Shown here piece by piece: positions 12,901 to 25,645 of a stretch of 64,000 nucleotides of DNA. Source of the DNA: Ricinus communis (taxonomy: Eukaryota > Streptophyta > Magnoliopsida > Malpighiales > Euphorbiaceae). Position 1 is the stretch's first letter. The number at the start of each line of letters is the position of its first letter. The notes under the pieces were generated by a model. It had not been told where the DNA came from, ran no database searches, and was given only the letters and a program-made list of their open reading frames with translations. The stretch covers positions 5,146,001 to 5,210,000 of the forward strand of contig NC_063257.1 of the NCBI RefSeq assembly GCF_019578655.1, in the 5' to 3' direction. The translations under genes and the position numbers were made by a program.

Positions 12901-13440
12901 TTTAAATTTTTATATGTAAATCGTTAAATTATTGAGTAAATCACCAAAGAAAATCATAAGTTGTGTCATAACATATATAAGTAAATAAATGAATTTTAAT
13001 ATTTAGTCTTTATTCTTTTCTAACTTTTTTTATAAATGCGATAATTAAAAAGTTCTCATATATTCATAGAATCACTTAAATATAATTAATAAAAAATATT
13101 TATCTTTTTTTTTATAGTAATATGATTAATTAATTGAATATATGATAAATGGAGTAAATATTACAAAATGAATATAAAGTAATGGTTTTTAAAACCTATA
13201 AATTTAAGTTCAGTTCTTAAAGAATTATGATGAATTGAATAATTTTCATCTAATTCACCAAGTATTTGAGTTATAAGTGATTCATATAAGAGAAGAATTT
13301 ATTATCCTAAGTTAATAAATTAAAAATGATTTTGTCGGTTGGAATGATCACCTCAACATACTTTTATACATGTAATAATATAAATAGATTTTTTTAATTG
13401 TTTTCTTTTGACCCTTTAGGGAAAAATTGTAAGGAAAAGA
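9987..13440. other. Intergenic, AT-rich, upstream of the MADS-box gene
   Basis: About 3.4 kb without a supportable gene. A (CA) run lies near 11160. The stretch 12440-12560 is less AT-rich and contains an ACGT core (TGACGTGA), which could be a bZIP-type site, but this is only a sequence match. The remainder is AT-rich sequence that probably includes the distal AGL24-like promoter. Confidence 0.4.
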
Positions 13441-13461
13441 CTTTGTATAGTCCTGTTTAGC

Positions 13462-13468
13462 TATAAAA
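13462..13468 (+). promoter_or_regulatory. Putative TATA box of the AGL24-like gene
   Basis: The string TATAAAA lies 495 bases before the ATG and about 40 bases before a (TC)8 tract at 13501-13516, which is typical of plant 5' UTRs. A donor-like AG|GTACGT at 13612-13619 suggests a 5' UTR intron; its acceptor could not be fixed. Confidence 0.5.
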
Positions 13469-13956
13469 GGGAATGCAACCTTTCCTTTCTTGAACACATT
13501 TCTCTCTCTCTCTCTCCTCTGCAGTGAGTTTCTTTAAACTTTCTATTTTCTCCAATCTCTATTAGCTTTTGGTTCCTTTGATCTAACCTAAACTCCTGAA
13601 ACTCAAAAACTAGGTACGTTCTTATACTAACAGATTAGCCCTTCACTCTCTTTTCTTTATTTCTTTTGTGTTTCTTTGCCTGTTTCTGAGCCAAGTGTTT
13701 CTATGTTTTTCTTGAATGGGTTCCTGATGTTTATTTTTTATTTTTTTCTTTTTGTGTTTGGATCTGATGCCCTAAGCTTTTTACTTCTAGGGTTTTTGCT
13801 TCGTTCTTGACTTGAATTAGCATAACTTCACCTTCTTGAGCTCTTTTTCCTTGCCATTTTATGTGTTTATTTCTTATTTGTACGGACAATGTGAAGGCTT
13901 GATGAGATCTTGGTGTTTTTCTTTTTCCGGAAAAAAAGGAGGAGGATCTCTATCCA

Positions 13957-16526
13957 ATGGCTAGAGAAAAGATCAAAATCAAGAAGATTGATAACATTAC
14001 TGCTAGGCAGGTGACTTTCTCAAAGAGAAGACGAGGACTTTTCAAGAAAGCTGAAGAACTTTCTGTTCTTTGTGATGCTGAAGTTGCTCTCATCATTTTC
14101 TCTGCAACTGGCAAACTCTTTGAGTTTTCTAGCTCAAGGTATCTACTTAACTCCTCTTTTTAGCCCTTTAATGGCGTAGATCCCCTTGTACATCATCAAT
14201 GTAAGACCCCGTTTCTTGCTGACTTACGCAGAATGAAGACACACTTGAATAATTCATGAACGTTAGTAACTATACAAAAAGAGATGAATATCAGTACTAA
14301 TCACAGCCTTTAAGTAGTTACTTCTTAAAGTTTGGTAGCTAGATATTTTTGGGTAAACACCTGCGATGACACATTATTTGAAACTACATATACTGAGCAT
14401 TCCACTTGTGGGTAAATCCCTTCTTTCTATAACAAGAAATAAAGGGAAACTTGTACGTTCTTTATCTTCTGTTCTGAAAATTGGCTTCTTTTCTCACCAA
14501 AAAAATAAAATAAAATTGGCTTCTTTTCTCCCGACGTTGTACTGTTTAATAAGTGTACCTCCCTTGATGTGCAATATGATTCTTTGGGGAAACCAAATCT
14601 AATTTAGTTCACAGATATCCTTGCTATATATAAAAATACATAATTATTGCTTAGATTGGTACCTTGCTAATGACCCTTTTCTTACTGAAACTATTCAAGT
14701 AGAATCTACAGTACCACTATCTACATATTTATTAATTATAATAATGGAAGATGAAACATATGATTAGTTGCCCTTTTTATACCAGCTGCTTCTTTTGTTG
14801 AATAACCATTGTATATTAAGGAGATCAACTGGACTTGTGTTAAGCCTTTAACTCATTGTCAGCAACAGTAAACTCGGGTTCTATTTGCCAATCTTTTTCT
14901 TTCTTTCTTTAATATGGATGTGATAGTAGACAGTCACTGTGGACTGACACCAGTTAGTGTAGGTGAGATCTTTAGGGTATATGAGTAGGCTTCAAGAAGT
15001 TTGTAGGAAGAGCTGGTGGTGAGAGCTAGTTAAGAAATTATAACATGGTCTCAAGTACTCTACACTGATAACAACTAATCAAGAAAGGGCTTCAAGTGTA
15101 GATTATAGAAACCAGAATTAATAGAAGTGCTACTGCTTCTTCCTATTTGTTTTACACTTTTAGGAATTAAAGCACAATGATTTCTAAATTCTAGATATGT
15201 ATAATGTGGGCTAAGTGATACGATCCAGCTCAATTCTTAATTTTACATTGAAGTTTCTTTTTCCTCCTTAGAAAAGGAAGGAATTCCATACATTTTAGAT
15301 GCTCTAACTTCCTTCTCATTGTTAGAATGTATAGTTAACGAAATGCCCTATGTTGAAGGGGGAGAATTCTTTTCATAAACAGCCTTACTCATGAAATAAT
15401 GGAACCTCAATTTTCTTTCTTGTAGTTTTAGGATATGTATATGAAGGAAGTAATAGAAAGACAGATAGAAAACTCATCCAAATGAAGACCCTTTTTAGAT
15501 GATGAGAGAACTCCACCTAGACAAACAATAGAAAGAGATAATTATATGTTGTTAACCAATAAAATGTAACTTCTGAAAATTGCATTAATAATGAGAAATT
15601 TTTAGATAGACTCTGTTTATCACCGTATTTATAGATAAAACCGATTGTATAATTATATATGACATTATCTATTAGTTGTTGTATCTGTATTGGTTAATTT
15701 ATAAATGTGATAGTAATAAATAACTCAATCAATGCAAATATAACACTTAATAAATAAAGTAACATATCCATATTTAATTTAATTTGTCTTAGTATAGTGG
15801 GTAGACTTAATCTACCTAAAATTTCTTCAGCAACAATTTCAATTTCTATTTGGCTTATGGCCAAACATTTTGATCGGACTTGGAGAAGATTAAAGGAAAT
15901 GTAATATAAAATGACACTAGGATTAGATTATGATCCCCTAAATTATGGGCATTTGATTTAGCTTTAATATGTATATCTAAATTCTTTTTGTAAACTTAAA
16001 TTCTTTTGTACAAATGGGTTAGCTCCCTTTTATGCAAAATACAATGGGGATACGATATTCTTTTTCCTGTATAAATTATAAAACTTTCCTGAAGAGAATC
16101 TTATGCTTATTAAACTATGTAATAATTTTCATATCACTTAATTTGTGAATGGATATCCTCAAATTTGCATCCCAGTTTTGGTTTGCATTGATATTATAGT
16201 AAAAGGTTTTCCCTTTTTTTTTTTTTTTTTTTTGCCATATGTATCAATGTTGAATTATGGTTTATCCTGGTCGTCTAATAATAATAGCAAATAAGATATT
16301 ATATATCATCCTTTCATCATATTGAAATAATTATGTGTTTGATTGTTTTTTAGCATTTAAATTATATTTGGTGATACTTAAAGGAAATAAAGTGCTATTA
16401 ATGAATTGGATGGTTCAATCTAGACTTCTTTTTTCTTTTTTGAGAAGATGCTAATTACATATATAGACTTAATTTAATTGGTTTATAAGGAGATGGCTAC
16501 CTATTGACTTACAATTAAACGGATTG

Positions 16527-16557
<31 letters not shown>

Positions 16558-19369
16558 TATTATATTTAAATCAATAATTAATTTCATGAATAGAAATTAT
16601 AATTAAAAAACACTCATGGTATAGCCTTTTCTATTAGGGTCTCCTCTTTCCAAAGGAAATTAAAATAGAAATTATGAATTGTTAGGTTTTATAAAAGTTT
16701 GTTAACCTTTAGATAATTTGAAGGAAGAATTTAAACTTTTTGACAAATTAAATAATAAAATATTATTAAAAACTCTCTTAAAAGAACTAAAATTCTTAAT
16801 TTTTAAGGCAATGTATTAAATAAATATTTAAATTCTTATATATAAGTCAGTATGAAAAATTATACTTGTAAGACTCAATTATTTCATTCAAAATGAATGA
16901 TTTACTTTTTATCCTTCAATCCTTAACCGTTCATTCAGAGTTTAAAATTAGATTTTTAATTAAATTTAACCATTAATTTTAAATTATATAATTAAAATTG
17001 TTTATAATAATTTTCTAATACCTCACCATACTTAAGAGGATACAATTTTCTAAGTCTTGTTTAAATTATATTTCCATTTATATATTAAATCAATAAATAT
17101 CTGTAACTATATTAGCAGTATATACACATAGTATAAATAAGAATTAATATATAATAAAAATAAATATAAAATTTAAATTTTAGGAAATGAGTAACTAGAA
17201 TTCAAATAATGAAAATAAAAATCTACGAAGTCTAAGAGATTAGAATAGTATAACTTGTTGATAGAGAAATTAGAATTTTTCGAATATCAATTAATAAACA
17301 GGATATGAAAATTATTTATTTATTTATTTTATAAAAAAATATAACGAATAGGAATAAATGTAATTGAAGAATAAATATAAAATATAGTAATATAACTACC
17401 CGTAGTTAACCAATAATAAATGAGAAATTTTTACATAAGTTTGGTGTATACACTACAATTAATAAGAGAGTAATACGTATGCATGAATGTTTTATATTTT
17501 AATATTAAATGATTGATACATCCTCTATCATTTAAAACTAATAAATATATATCAATCATCTATTTATTTAATGTATATAGAAACATACATAAGTCTATAT
17601 AAGAATTTTTTAAAATAAATATATGATGATGACAGCGATCATCATGTAAAATTGTTTGCAGGCTGTAAAATGATTGTAGATAATTGCAAGGATATATATG
17701 GTAAACAATTGGATGTATATTAACTGTATAATTTTCTTGAAGTATGAAGGAGACAATTACAAGGTATAATCTGCACTCCAATAACCTGGACAAACTTGAT
17801 CAGCCATCTCTTGAATTGCAGGTAACAACTTCTTTATCAGTTGTGTCTTTTTTTTTCTTTTTTTTTTTTTTTACCATCTATCTGATGTAGCAAACTGTTT
17901 AATTTCTTTCTTCCTCGTTCCTTTGTCTGTGTATTTCTATTTTTCCATTGTTACAATTATAGCTAGAAAATAGCAATAACATCCGGTTGAGCAAGGAGGT
18001 TGCTGATAAGACCCATCAACTAAGGTAGCTAAATATGTCTTCTGTGCGGTTGTTATAAAGATATATTCAGATCGGCTTTTCCTTAAATTTAACATTTGAT
18101 CAGTTATTATCAGAACGGTAATTGTAAACGGGAGTTTTCCTTTGGTAATAGGCAGATGAGGGGAGAGGATCTGCAAGGACTAAGTATAGAGGAATTGCAA
18201 CAATTGGAGAAGATGCTTGAATCAGGACTTACCCGTGTACTTCAAACTAAGGTTTGCACACGTATTCTATGCATTTTTTCGCTTGTAAACGTGGATTTCT
18301 GCATCACCATTTCTCCTTCTTTCTCAGGGAGAACGGATTATGAATGAGATCTCTACACTTGAAAAGAAGGTTAGAGAGCAATGTTGGTCGTATTTGGGTA
18401 TTATTTTTTTTTATATTTCTGAACTGATTTCTTAATCTGTAATTAGATTTCAATATACCAGTAGCATGTGGACGTTGATCGTACTCTTGAACTTTACTTG
18501 TACAACACCTTTGTCACTTGAAAGGCATTGTAAAGGAGATTTTAGGGTTTGCTTCATGACCCCGACATCACGAGACAGATGACAATCTAATAATAAGTAG
18601 CTAACACACACTGCCATAAGGCACATGATGGAGCTGATAGTTGATTGGACAATTTGTTGCACACTGGAGAACTCTAAATTAAAGTTCATCTTTACACTTC
18701 TTTTTCTTGCATAAAATGGATGAGCAAGTGATAAAATTCTGATTTGTTTCTTTGTTGGCCTGGTGTCTTCACAGGGAGCACAATTGCTAGAAGAGAATAA
18801 ACAGCTAAAGCAGAAAGTAAGGATAACTATATATTGTTTCTGGTTTAAGTTTACTGATACGTAAATTAACGTATATATAATTGATAGGCTAACATGAGAG
18901 CTGAGGTGCTTCGTCTTCCTTTTTCTTTGTTTTTTCTACGTTCATGCAGATGATTGCATTATGCAAGGGAAAAAGACCTGTATTTTTGGAGTCAGATATT
19001 GTTGTCCAGGAAGAAGGTTTATCATCGGAGTCCGTCACCAATGTTTGCAGCTGCAGCAGTGGCCCTCCTCTTGATGATGATAGTTCTGATACTTCTCTCA
19101 AACTAGGGTAAGCCTACCAAGAATCTGCTTTACATCCACTTTTCTTCACATTCAAGGCCTACATATTTACACAAGTTGATCAGCTCTTCCTCTTCTTCTT
19201 GAGGGGATTAAAAATAAAAAAAAAGGAATAACAAAAGAAGAAAACGAGCCTGCAATAATATGAATGCAATTATATATTGTTCCTCTCTATTGTTAGTCCT
19301 CTTTTTCACAGAACTGGTGCTGTGGAATGTGAAACTTTCCTCGAACCCATTTGCAGGCTGCCCTTTTGA
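13957..19369 (+). CDS. AGL24: MADS-box transcription factor, AGL24/SVP (StMADS11) clade
   Basis: A MIKC-type MADS-domain transcription factor that acts in the nucleus and binds CArG boxes as dimers; AGL24 of Arabidopsis promotes flowering. Eight coding exons join in frame: 13957-14138, 17743-17821, 17963-18024, 18152-18251, 18328-18369, 18775-18816, 18950-19107 and 19357-19369, giving 225 residues. The 62, 100, 42 and 42 nt middle exons are the standard MIKC sizes. Residues 1-60 are the MADS domain ([18 protein letters not shown]). The K domain starts at about residue 88 ([22 protein letters not shown]). The C-terminus has [39 protein letters not shown] and SLKLGLP match AGL24 better than SVP as I recall the families. 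The last exon adds only four codons after the split codon; reading through the exon 7 donor would stop after LKLG. Intron 1 is 3.6 kb. Confidence 0.93.
16527..16554. repeat. (AT)14 microsatellite in AGL24-like intron 1
   Basis: An uninterrupted AT dinucleotide run of 28 bases inside the 3.6 kb first intron. It is probably variable in length between individuals. Confidence 0.9.
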
Positions 19370-19470
19370 AGATAGTGGGATCTGGTGCTGTGAAGATATG
19401 TAGATTCTGACAAGGAATAAAGATAGCCCGGCCACTGTCTTTTGAAGATATAAAGCCTTCTGTGGTTCTG

Positions 19471-19471
<1 letters not shown>

Positions 19472-19518
<47 letters not shown>
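19472..19518. repeat. (TA)23 microsatellite in the AGL24-like 3' UTR
   Basis: An uninterrupted TA run of about 47 bases beginning 103 bases after the AGL24-like stop codon, so probably inside the transcribed 3' UTR. Confidence 0.85.
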
Positions 19519-19520
<2 letters not shown>

Positions 19521-19619
19521 CTATGTTTGTTTGAATCCTCATACAGGTGAAGATCGATCACTTTGTTCTCTTACCTGTGGATTATTAGTCTCCCTCTCAT
19601 TCGACCTGTCTTTGAGAGT

Positions 19620-22080
19620 ATATGTATGAGAAAAATCAAACGTAAAACAGGGCTAGCTTGTCCGATTATAAATGTTACAGTTAGGACTTCGATTTAGTTA
19701 TCGAACTTTGCTAATATTTGTATGAATTAAGATGATGAAAGCCACGAGACTCTATATAAATATATGTATTAATATAATGATGGCTGTTATTTTATTTAGT
19801 TAATTGAGCTTGGATTCGATTTCAAACCAGTATCCCAACGATCCTGAGAAAATTTAGGAGTCGAATATCACGAGATTGATAGTTGTTATTAGGACGTGTT
19901 CACCATCTCCATACATCAAGAGTCATGGGCGTATAATGGTGGAGATGTATAGTTTTATGATCTATTTAGCAATTAATGATTTTGAACATTATTAGATATG
20001 CCAAAAGATTATAAAAATGGTTCAGGAATTGCTTCCCTTGATGAACATTTTAGTGATGCTAAACGATTTCTTACCTTCTAAGGAAATATAAGAATATGGA
20101 TTATATCTTTTTCCTTTTGTTTTCCATAAAAACCATGTAATGAATGTTACGACAATATAAGTAATGTGTATGGTGATCATCAAGTTAGAGTATTGGAGCG
20201 ATTAGTTCTTAGTGAATGTGCTGCTGTTTGATTAGTTTTGGGGGATTCCTGTGTTTGACAAATTGATAACTCATTTGGGGCATATGAATATGCATCAATA
20301 GTCACCGGCTTCTGTTGCACCAATCTCATCACCACTGCCAGCGTCTTCTTTCCTTCCCTAACAGTTGTTGTTGCTAGGCGGCACCAAAAGGTTTAAGCTG
20401 GTAAGAGAGTCGGATCTAATCAGATTCAAAGCTGTGCTTTTACTACCACAAACTAAAAGATAAAAAACAAACAGTAAACTAACGCACATTCATAGATATT
20501 TTACGCGAAATACACAAAAATTGCGACTTTCCGCTGATCGTGGAAGCCACCATAGTAATTCTCTTTATGAAACTCTAATCTAAGGGCCTGTCTAAACTGT
20601 GTAACCAAGAGAAGAGACGGGTAAAAACATCACTAATGAAAGTTAAAATAAATTGAAATATCTTTTTTTAGTAGATAATTGATATATATTTATTAATTTT
20701 AAATAATAAAATATATATTAATCATCGAATAATAAAATATAAAATACTCATAATGCTTATCATCATTTAACTATTTACTGTAATATATACACTAAATTTA
20801 TATAAAAATATTAAAAAAAATATTAAATTTTAATTTTCTTAATATAAAAAATAATTTTGATATATAAAAATCTGAATTTTGAATGGTCTTACCGCTATAT
20901 TTAATTTGCTCGGACCAACACATTAACATTTTGTCATATTTAAAGAAAAAAATTTATTATATTTAATGAATGTGGACAAGTATAGTATTGATGTAGTAAT
21001 TATTGTTTATACAAGGGCCAACTGTAATCAGGCCCAGGCCCACCTGCTTCCTAGTCCTCATTCTAGCCCAGCCCGAATTATAGAGATTTGAGAAAATATA
21101 GATTAATAATATATATTTGTCTGAATAATATATTAAAGTTAAAAGAATAATAATATCTTAAGTATATACCACTATATATTGTGCTCAATTAATATTTTTT
21201 GTCAAGTCATTGATTTCATAAATTAATTTGTTTAAGAAATAATAACTAAATCATTAAATTGCTTTATAAAATAGATGTTTAGAAACTAAAGTTACATATT
21301 ATATATATATTTTTAATTAATTGAATTTTCTTAATTAAAAGTATATTATAAATAAATATGATGTGCTTTTTTTAGAGCTCCCATAGCGGAACAAATCTCT
21401 CTCTACTACGAGAGATTTATCTTTTTATGGAGTCAAGATCTCAACTTTAATATGTTATTGATAATCTGATTTTGATTAAAGATGGTGTAGAGGTGAAATA
21501 GTTGTTTTGGCTCTTGAATTTGTCTTTTGATATAACATTTTAATTGTCTAAGAACTCTTATTCAGTAAAAAAAAGTTGGACTTTGAAAATATTATTTATT
21601 GAATGAAATTTCCATATACGTGTCGAATTTATGTTTTGCATATTTTACCATCACGAATTCACTGTTGATAATTTGCCAAAGCATCTATAGATTATATATG
21701 ATTATGATGTAATTTTTTTATTTAGTTGTCGGTGTGAATTTACAAAATAAAAGTTAAGAATATGATGAGGTATTTTCTAGAAAAGAAAAAAAGAAAAAAG
21801 AGAATATGATTGGGTATCAACACCAGAAGACGCAAACCAAAAGAAGAGAGTTAATTATTTGAAGAAAACGAGAGATTAGAATGTTAAAATTTCACCTTGA
21901 TTGCCTTATTAGGAACCTACTTTGTCATCAAATTAAGCTGTCACTCTGCACCACCAATCAAAATCATTTTTCTCTTTATTGTTTTAATTAAAAAACCATC
22001 TCCATTACTGTCAGTGTCTAAAGTCACTATTATTCTCCACCATCTCCACTGATCTTCACGTTTTTTACATGACTTCAACT
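19620..22080. other. Intergenic between AGL24-like and PWWP genes
   Basis: No coding pattern on either strand. It contains the distal 3' region of the MADS-box gene, AT-rich filler and, near 21010-21070, a short patch with several GGCCCA/GGCCCAG motifs. The last few hundred bases are probably the PWWP gene promoter. Confidence 0.35.
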
Positions 22081-22742
22081 ATTCAGTACCTGTTTTACTA
22101 AGTTCACTTCAGAGTTTTGTCAGTGGTAAGTACCCATTGTTCCTGTTGTTTTCTCTTTTGAAGAAAAAATATGATCTGTGATCTTGATTGAATTCCTTGG
22201 CTTTCTTCTCTGTATTTGTGTTTATAAAGATGGGATCTTTTTAGTTCATTACATAGTTTCTTTTTTATTTTTTAAGATGATCATTTAGAAGAAATGTCTT
22301 CCTCATACAAAGAAGCTAATGGGTTTGTGCTTCATTTGATTGAAAACTCTCGAGTTTGTGATGTATTTTTATTAGCTGGTCAAATTTGTAGTTTTGGCGT
22401 TTTGGGTGCTCTGGGTTTTGAATCTTTGGGTGGATCGCTTATCACAGGACACGACTCTTGTTGTTTGTGTGTTCTTACAGGGATAATCTGAGTATCTTTT
22501 AATAGATCATATGTTGTTTAGTATAGCAGTAGAATCTTTCGCAATCTGCAACCTTGACAGTGTATTCTAAATATAACAACGCAAACGTATTATTATTTGA
22601 AAAAAAATAAAAAGAATTGCTGCACATAAGTGCTGTTTTTGTAAAAATGTGCAATGTTATTGTCGTTGAAAGATAGTGACTTTTGTATTAATGGACTTAT
22701 TTGCTTTTGAATCTAGATCATTATCAATTAAAAGGAAAGGCT

Positions 22743-25050
22743 ATGGAAGGAAAAATATGTACAAGTAGCCAAACTCATGATAACCATGATGATGATGTAA
22801 AAGAAGTTGCAGCTGAGAACTTGGACAAGGAACCCTCGATTGGGGATGTAATTTGGATCAAGCTTCCTAGGAGCTTGTGGTGGCCTGCAGTGGTAGTAGG
22901 CTTGCATAGAGTGTTTACTGGTTTTATTGCAACATTTATGTTCACAAACCTTTGGAATATTTACTAATTATTTTTCTGATAGGTTGTTGGTAACAATTTC
23001 GACAAGGGCAATAGATCTGGTGATAGATTAACGGGGAATGTTCGTGTTAGGCTCTACGGGAGCTATAAATAGTCGGTGCTTTTTCCCATATTAAGTGTTT
23101 GCTGTGCTTACTGGCAAATCTATATATAAAGACTAACTTGTCTTGTATTTCCATTTGTAGCATGTCTGTGGATCCTTTTAAATGGCATTTTGAGTTTCAG
23201 ATTGTAAGTACTGATATAGAACTCTTTCTTATTGTATTTTATGTATACTGTATGTAGTTTCAACAGCTTTTATTTATCTACCTCTTTTTCTCTGTATCCT
23301 TGAATCCTTAGATTCTCAAGCAGAACAATGGCTGTTATCAAGAAATATTTAGGAAATCTTTGGAGCAGGTAACCTTTTTTGACCTTTCATTTGAATCTAC
23401 TCGTAAGAAGATGTCATGGAAGCTACCCCTTTAGCAAACAGACAATACATTCTAGTAATTTTGGTTTGTTCAATTGCTTGGATATGGCTATAGGACCAAT
23501 CTGGGTCAAAATCTGGTCAAGTAAAAAGGAAAGTATCCAAGTCTAAAGGTTAGCTATATTTCTTCCCATTTTTCTTTTCACATGGTATTTTCTCTAATTT
23601 TTTTCCTCTTGCCGCATAGTGCTATATATTGTATACATGGAAAAATAAGGCACAAATCCTCATCACATCTTCTCTTTATGCATAGCTAGAGAGCAAGGTC
23701 TTATGTCACGATGCCAATGGATATTACTGAATTGAGCTTGATTATTGTATCCAATCCCAACTAGTTTGGAAGTAGGTGGATCTCCTAAGAACCTGGCTAT
23801 TTTAAATTTGTTGTCAAAAAGGTTTAAAATAATTGCTTATTTATGGTTGCATTTGGAGAGATTGAGGTTTTAAATGTTATGCTTCAATGTTGGATACTTA
23901 TTGAACTCAACTTCGCCTCTATATTTTATAGTTTACTGTATGTATTATTTTCTAACATTCAGATAGTTTTGAAGATGTTCTTTCATCACCGCATAATCAA
24001 ATCCACATGTCATCCTTGGACTACTTTTTCAGCTTCTTTTTTCTTCAAATTGGATATTCTTATTCATATGCACCGGTGCATCTAGGCAGCCCTGACAGCT
24101 TCCGGCCCGGAAATATAACCAGTTTCGGTCCTGAAGTGGGGGAAGGGGCCTGGTTCCGGTCCTAGTTCAACCCATTGGAGACAGGACTGGAACAGCCGAT
24201 TCGGTTCTAGATTTGGAACCATTTAAAGAAAAAAAAAACAGCTAGCAGCAATAGCCGCATTTGTGGCCGCAGCTGCCTGACAGCTTTATTATTGTGTGAA
24301 ATTGCCACATCTGTGAAAAGAATTTTGGAAATAAATTTTTGTGGGAAAGTGATAAAATTTAATGTATAATTTATTCTTGTTTCAATTGCTAATTCGGGAC
24401 CGAGACTGTTGGTTACAGTTTGGTCTGAACGAACTTGAAACCTTAACCATGATTATTCCAGTCGGCTCTAGTCTGCTTTTGAACTGCAGAAACAACTGGT
24501 TCTGTTTCCAGTTCTAGCTCTGGTTTTGACCTGTCTGGTTCAGGGTCACATCTGTACCTTGGTCGTGCCTACTTAGGACTAGATGTTGTGGCTTGGAGTT
24601 TGATAATTCTGTCTTAAGCTTATTGATTTGACATGTATATTTACGTCACAAAGAAAGATTAGATTTTGCAATTTGTGTTGTAAAGATATTGAGAAACCCG
24701 AGCATCATGGGATAAAAAGGAAACTCAAATTAGGCAGCCCAAACACCAAGAAGAATTCAAAAAGAAAATCATCTAAGCAAGATGACACGCCAAAGAAAAA
24801 TAAGCTTAACACTCCGACCTCTGTGAGTCCACATTCTTCTTTCCCTCATTTTGAATGACATCTCTTGATAAGAAAATCTTTTTATTATTTATTTGCGTTG
24901 GAGATTGAGATGTTTAGCTTTTATTTTTAGGATAAAGCTTTATCGGGGCGATCTCAAGAACTGAGTGCACGGAGAACCAAAGTCATGCAAAGTCTTGGTC
25001 TAATTGCTCCTTCTGGGTCTCCGTTCCGGAAAATCGATGCCTCTAGCTGA
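22743..25050 (+). CDS. PWWP-domain protein
   Basis: A PWWP-domain protein; this domain reads methylated histone tails and contacts DNA, so a nuclear chromatin role is likely. Firm exons are 22743-22892, 22983-23071, 23161-23203, 23312-23368, 23494-23548, a lysine-rich exon ending at 24822, and 24931-25050. The PWWP domain covers residues about 33-95: IGDVIWIKLP, then SLWWPAVVV in place of PWWP, then VRVRLYGSYKYMSVDP. The middle is basic (KRKLKLGSPNTKK, TPKKNK). The C-terminus SARRTKVMQSLGLIAPSGSP is a conserved tail in plant relatives. Exon 5 ends in phase 1 and does not join directly to the lysine-rich exon, so an extra exon is needed; 23963-24008 fits the phase but has a weak donor. A 5' UTR intron (22126-22716) is likely. 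The second exon's donor (GTCGGT) is weak. Confidence 0.82.
24080..24570. mobile_element. Possible hAT-like insertion in a PWWP gene intron
   Basis: A GC-richer block inside an AT-rich intron, full of GGTTC/GGTCC-type motifs (GGTTCCGGTCC, CGGTTCTAG, CAGTCGGCTC) at both sides. The left border contains CAGCCCTGACAG and the right border CAGGGTCAC, roughly inverted. This resembles non-autonomous hAT elements, but clean terminal repeats and a target duplication were not found, so the borders are approximate. Confidence 0.35.
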
Positions 25051-25439
25051 GCTTAAGATGTATCCATTAGAACTTTCAGGAGTATTTTCATTTGCCTCGG
25101 ATGGTGTAAATCCATTTTTTCATTTTGGGCTTTGATTGTTTTTGTACTTGCAGCAGAAATTGTATGCAGATCAAAGCTCAATTTAGGAGCAATATCACTT
25201 GTATTTCACCATTCTATTTTTATTGTTAGTGGTGGAAGGGGTTGCGCTTGGAATAATCATGTGTAGTTGTATAATGCTTGTACTATGATGCCTTAACATT
25301 TAAGTTATATTTTAATGTGGAACTGTGCTTGCAGATTTAATCTATTTTGCTTTTCCCTGGATGATTGCATGGAGATGTTTTCATCTTCTGAATTATGAGG
25401 CTGTTTACTACATTAGCAATTCTCCTGTTATCTAGTATG
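25051..25439. other. PWWP gene 3' UTR and downstream
   Basis: T-rich sequence following the PWWP stop codon, consistent with a 3' UTR and downstream region. No domain-like frame was seen. Confidence 0.45.
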
Positions 25440-25645
25440 CAGAAATAAAAATGATGGCAAAAGGCCAAAAGGTTGTTGATGCTGTTTAAGTCTACACAAC
25501 CTGATTTTGTTAAACGGCAAGCTAATGCAGTTGCTCATTGCCTTGCTAGAGCAGCTCGGTGGTATGCTAGACGATCGCCGCTTTGGCGTGAGCCTCCCTC
25601 TGTTAGAGAGGCTCTCCTTAATGTAATGCTTTCTTCTTAATAGAA
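25440..25645 (+). mobile_element. LINE RNase H C-terminal fragment
   Basis: Positions 25503-25640 read DFVKRQANAVAHCLARAA and end with REPPSVREALLNVM and a stop codon. This is the characteristic C-terminal end of the RNase H domain of plant LINEs (the VKR..N..AH.LARAA pattern). Only about 45 residues survive and the upstream sequence contains a stop. It belongs to the same broad family as the fragment at 4500-5370 but is not a close copy. Confidence 0.7.

Noticed and set aside
19101..19110. AGL24-like protein ending at the in-frame TAA just after LKLG
   Set aside because: That TAA overlaps a good donor (GGGTAAGC), and splicing to 19357 gives the conserved LKLGLPF end. Read-through remains possible as a minor form.
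19208..19561. Minus-strand frame with a Tyr-Ile repeat
   Set aside because: Product of the (TA)23 microsatellite in the AGL24-like 3' UTR.
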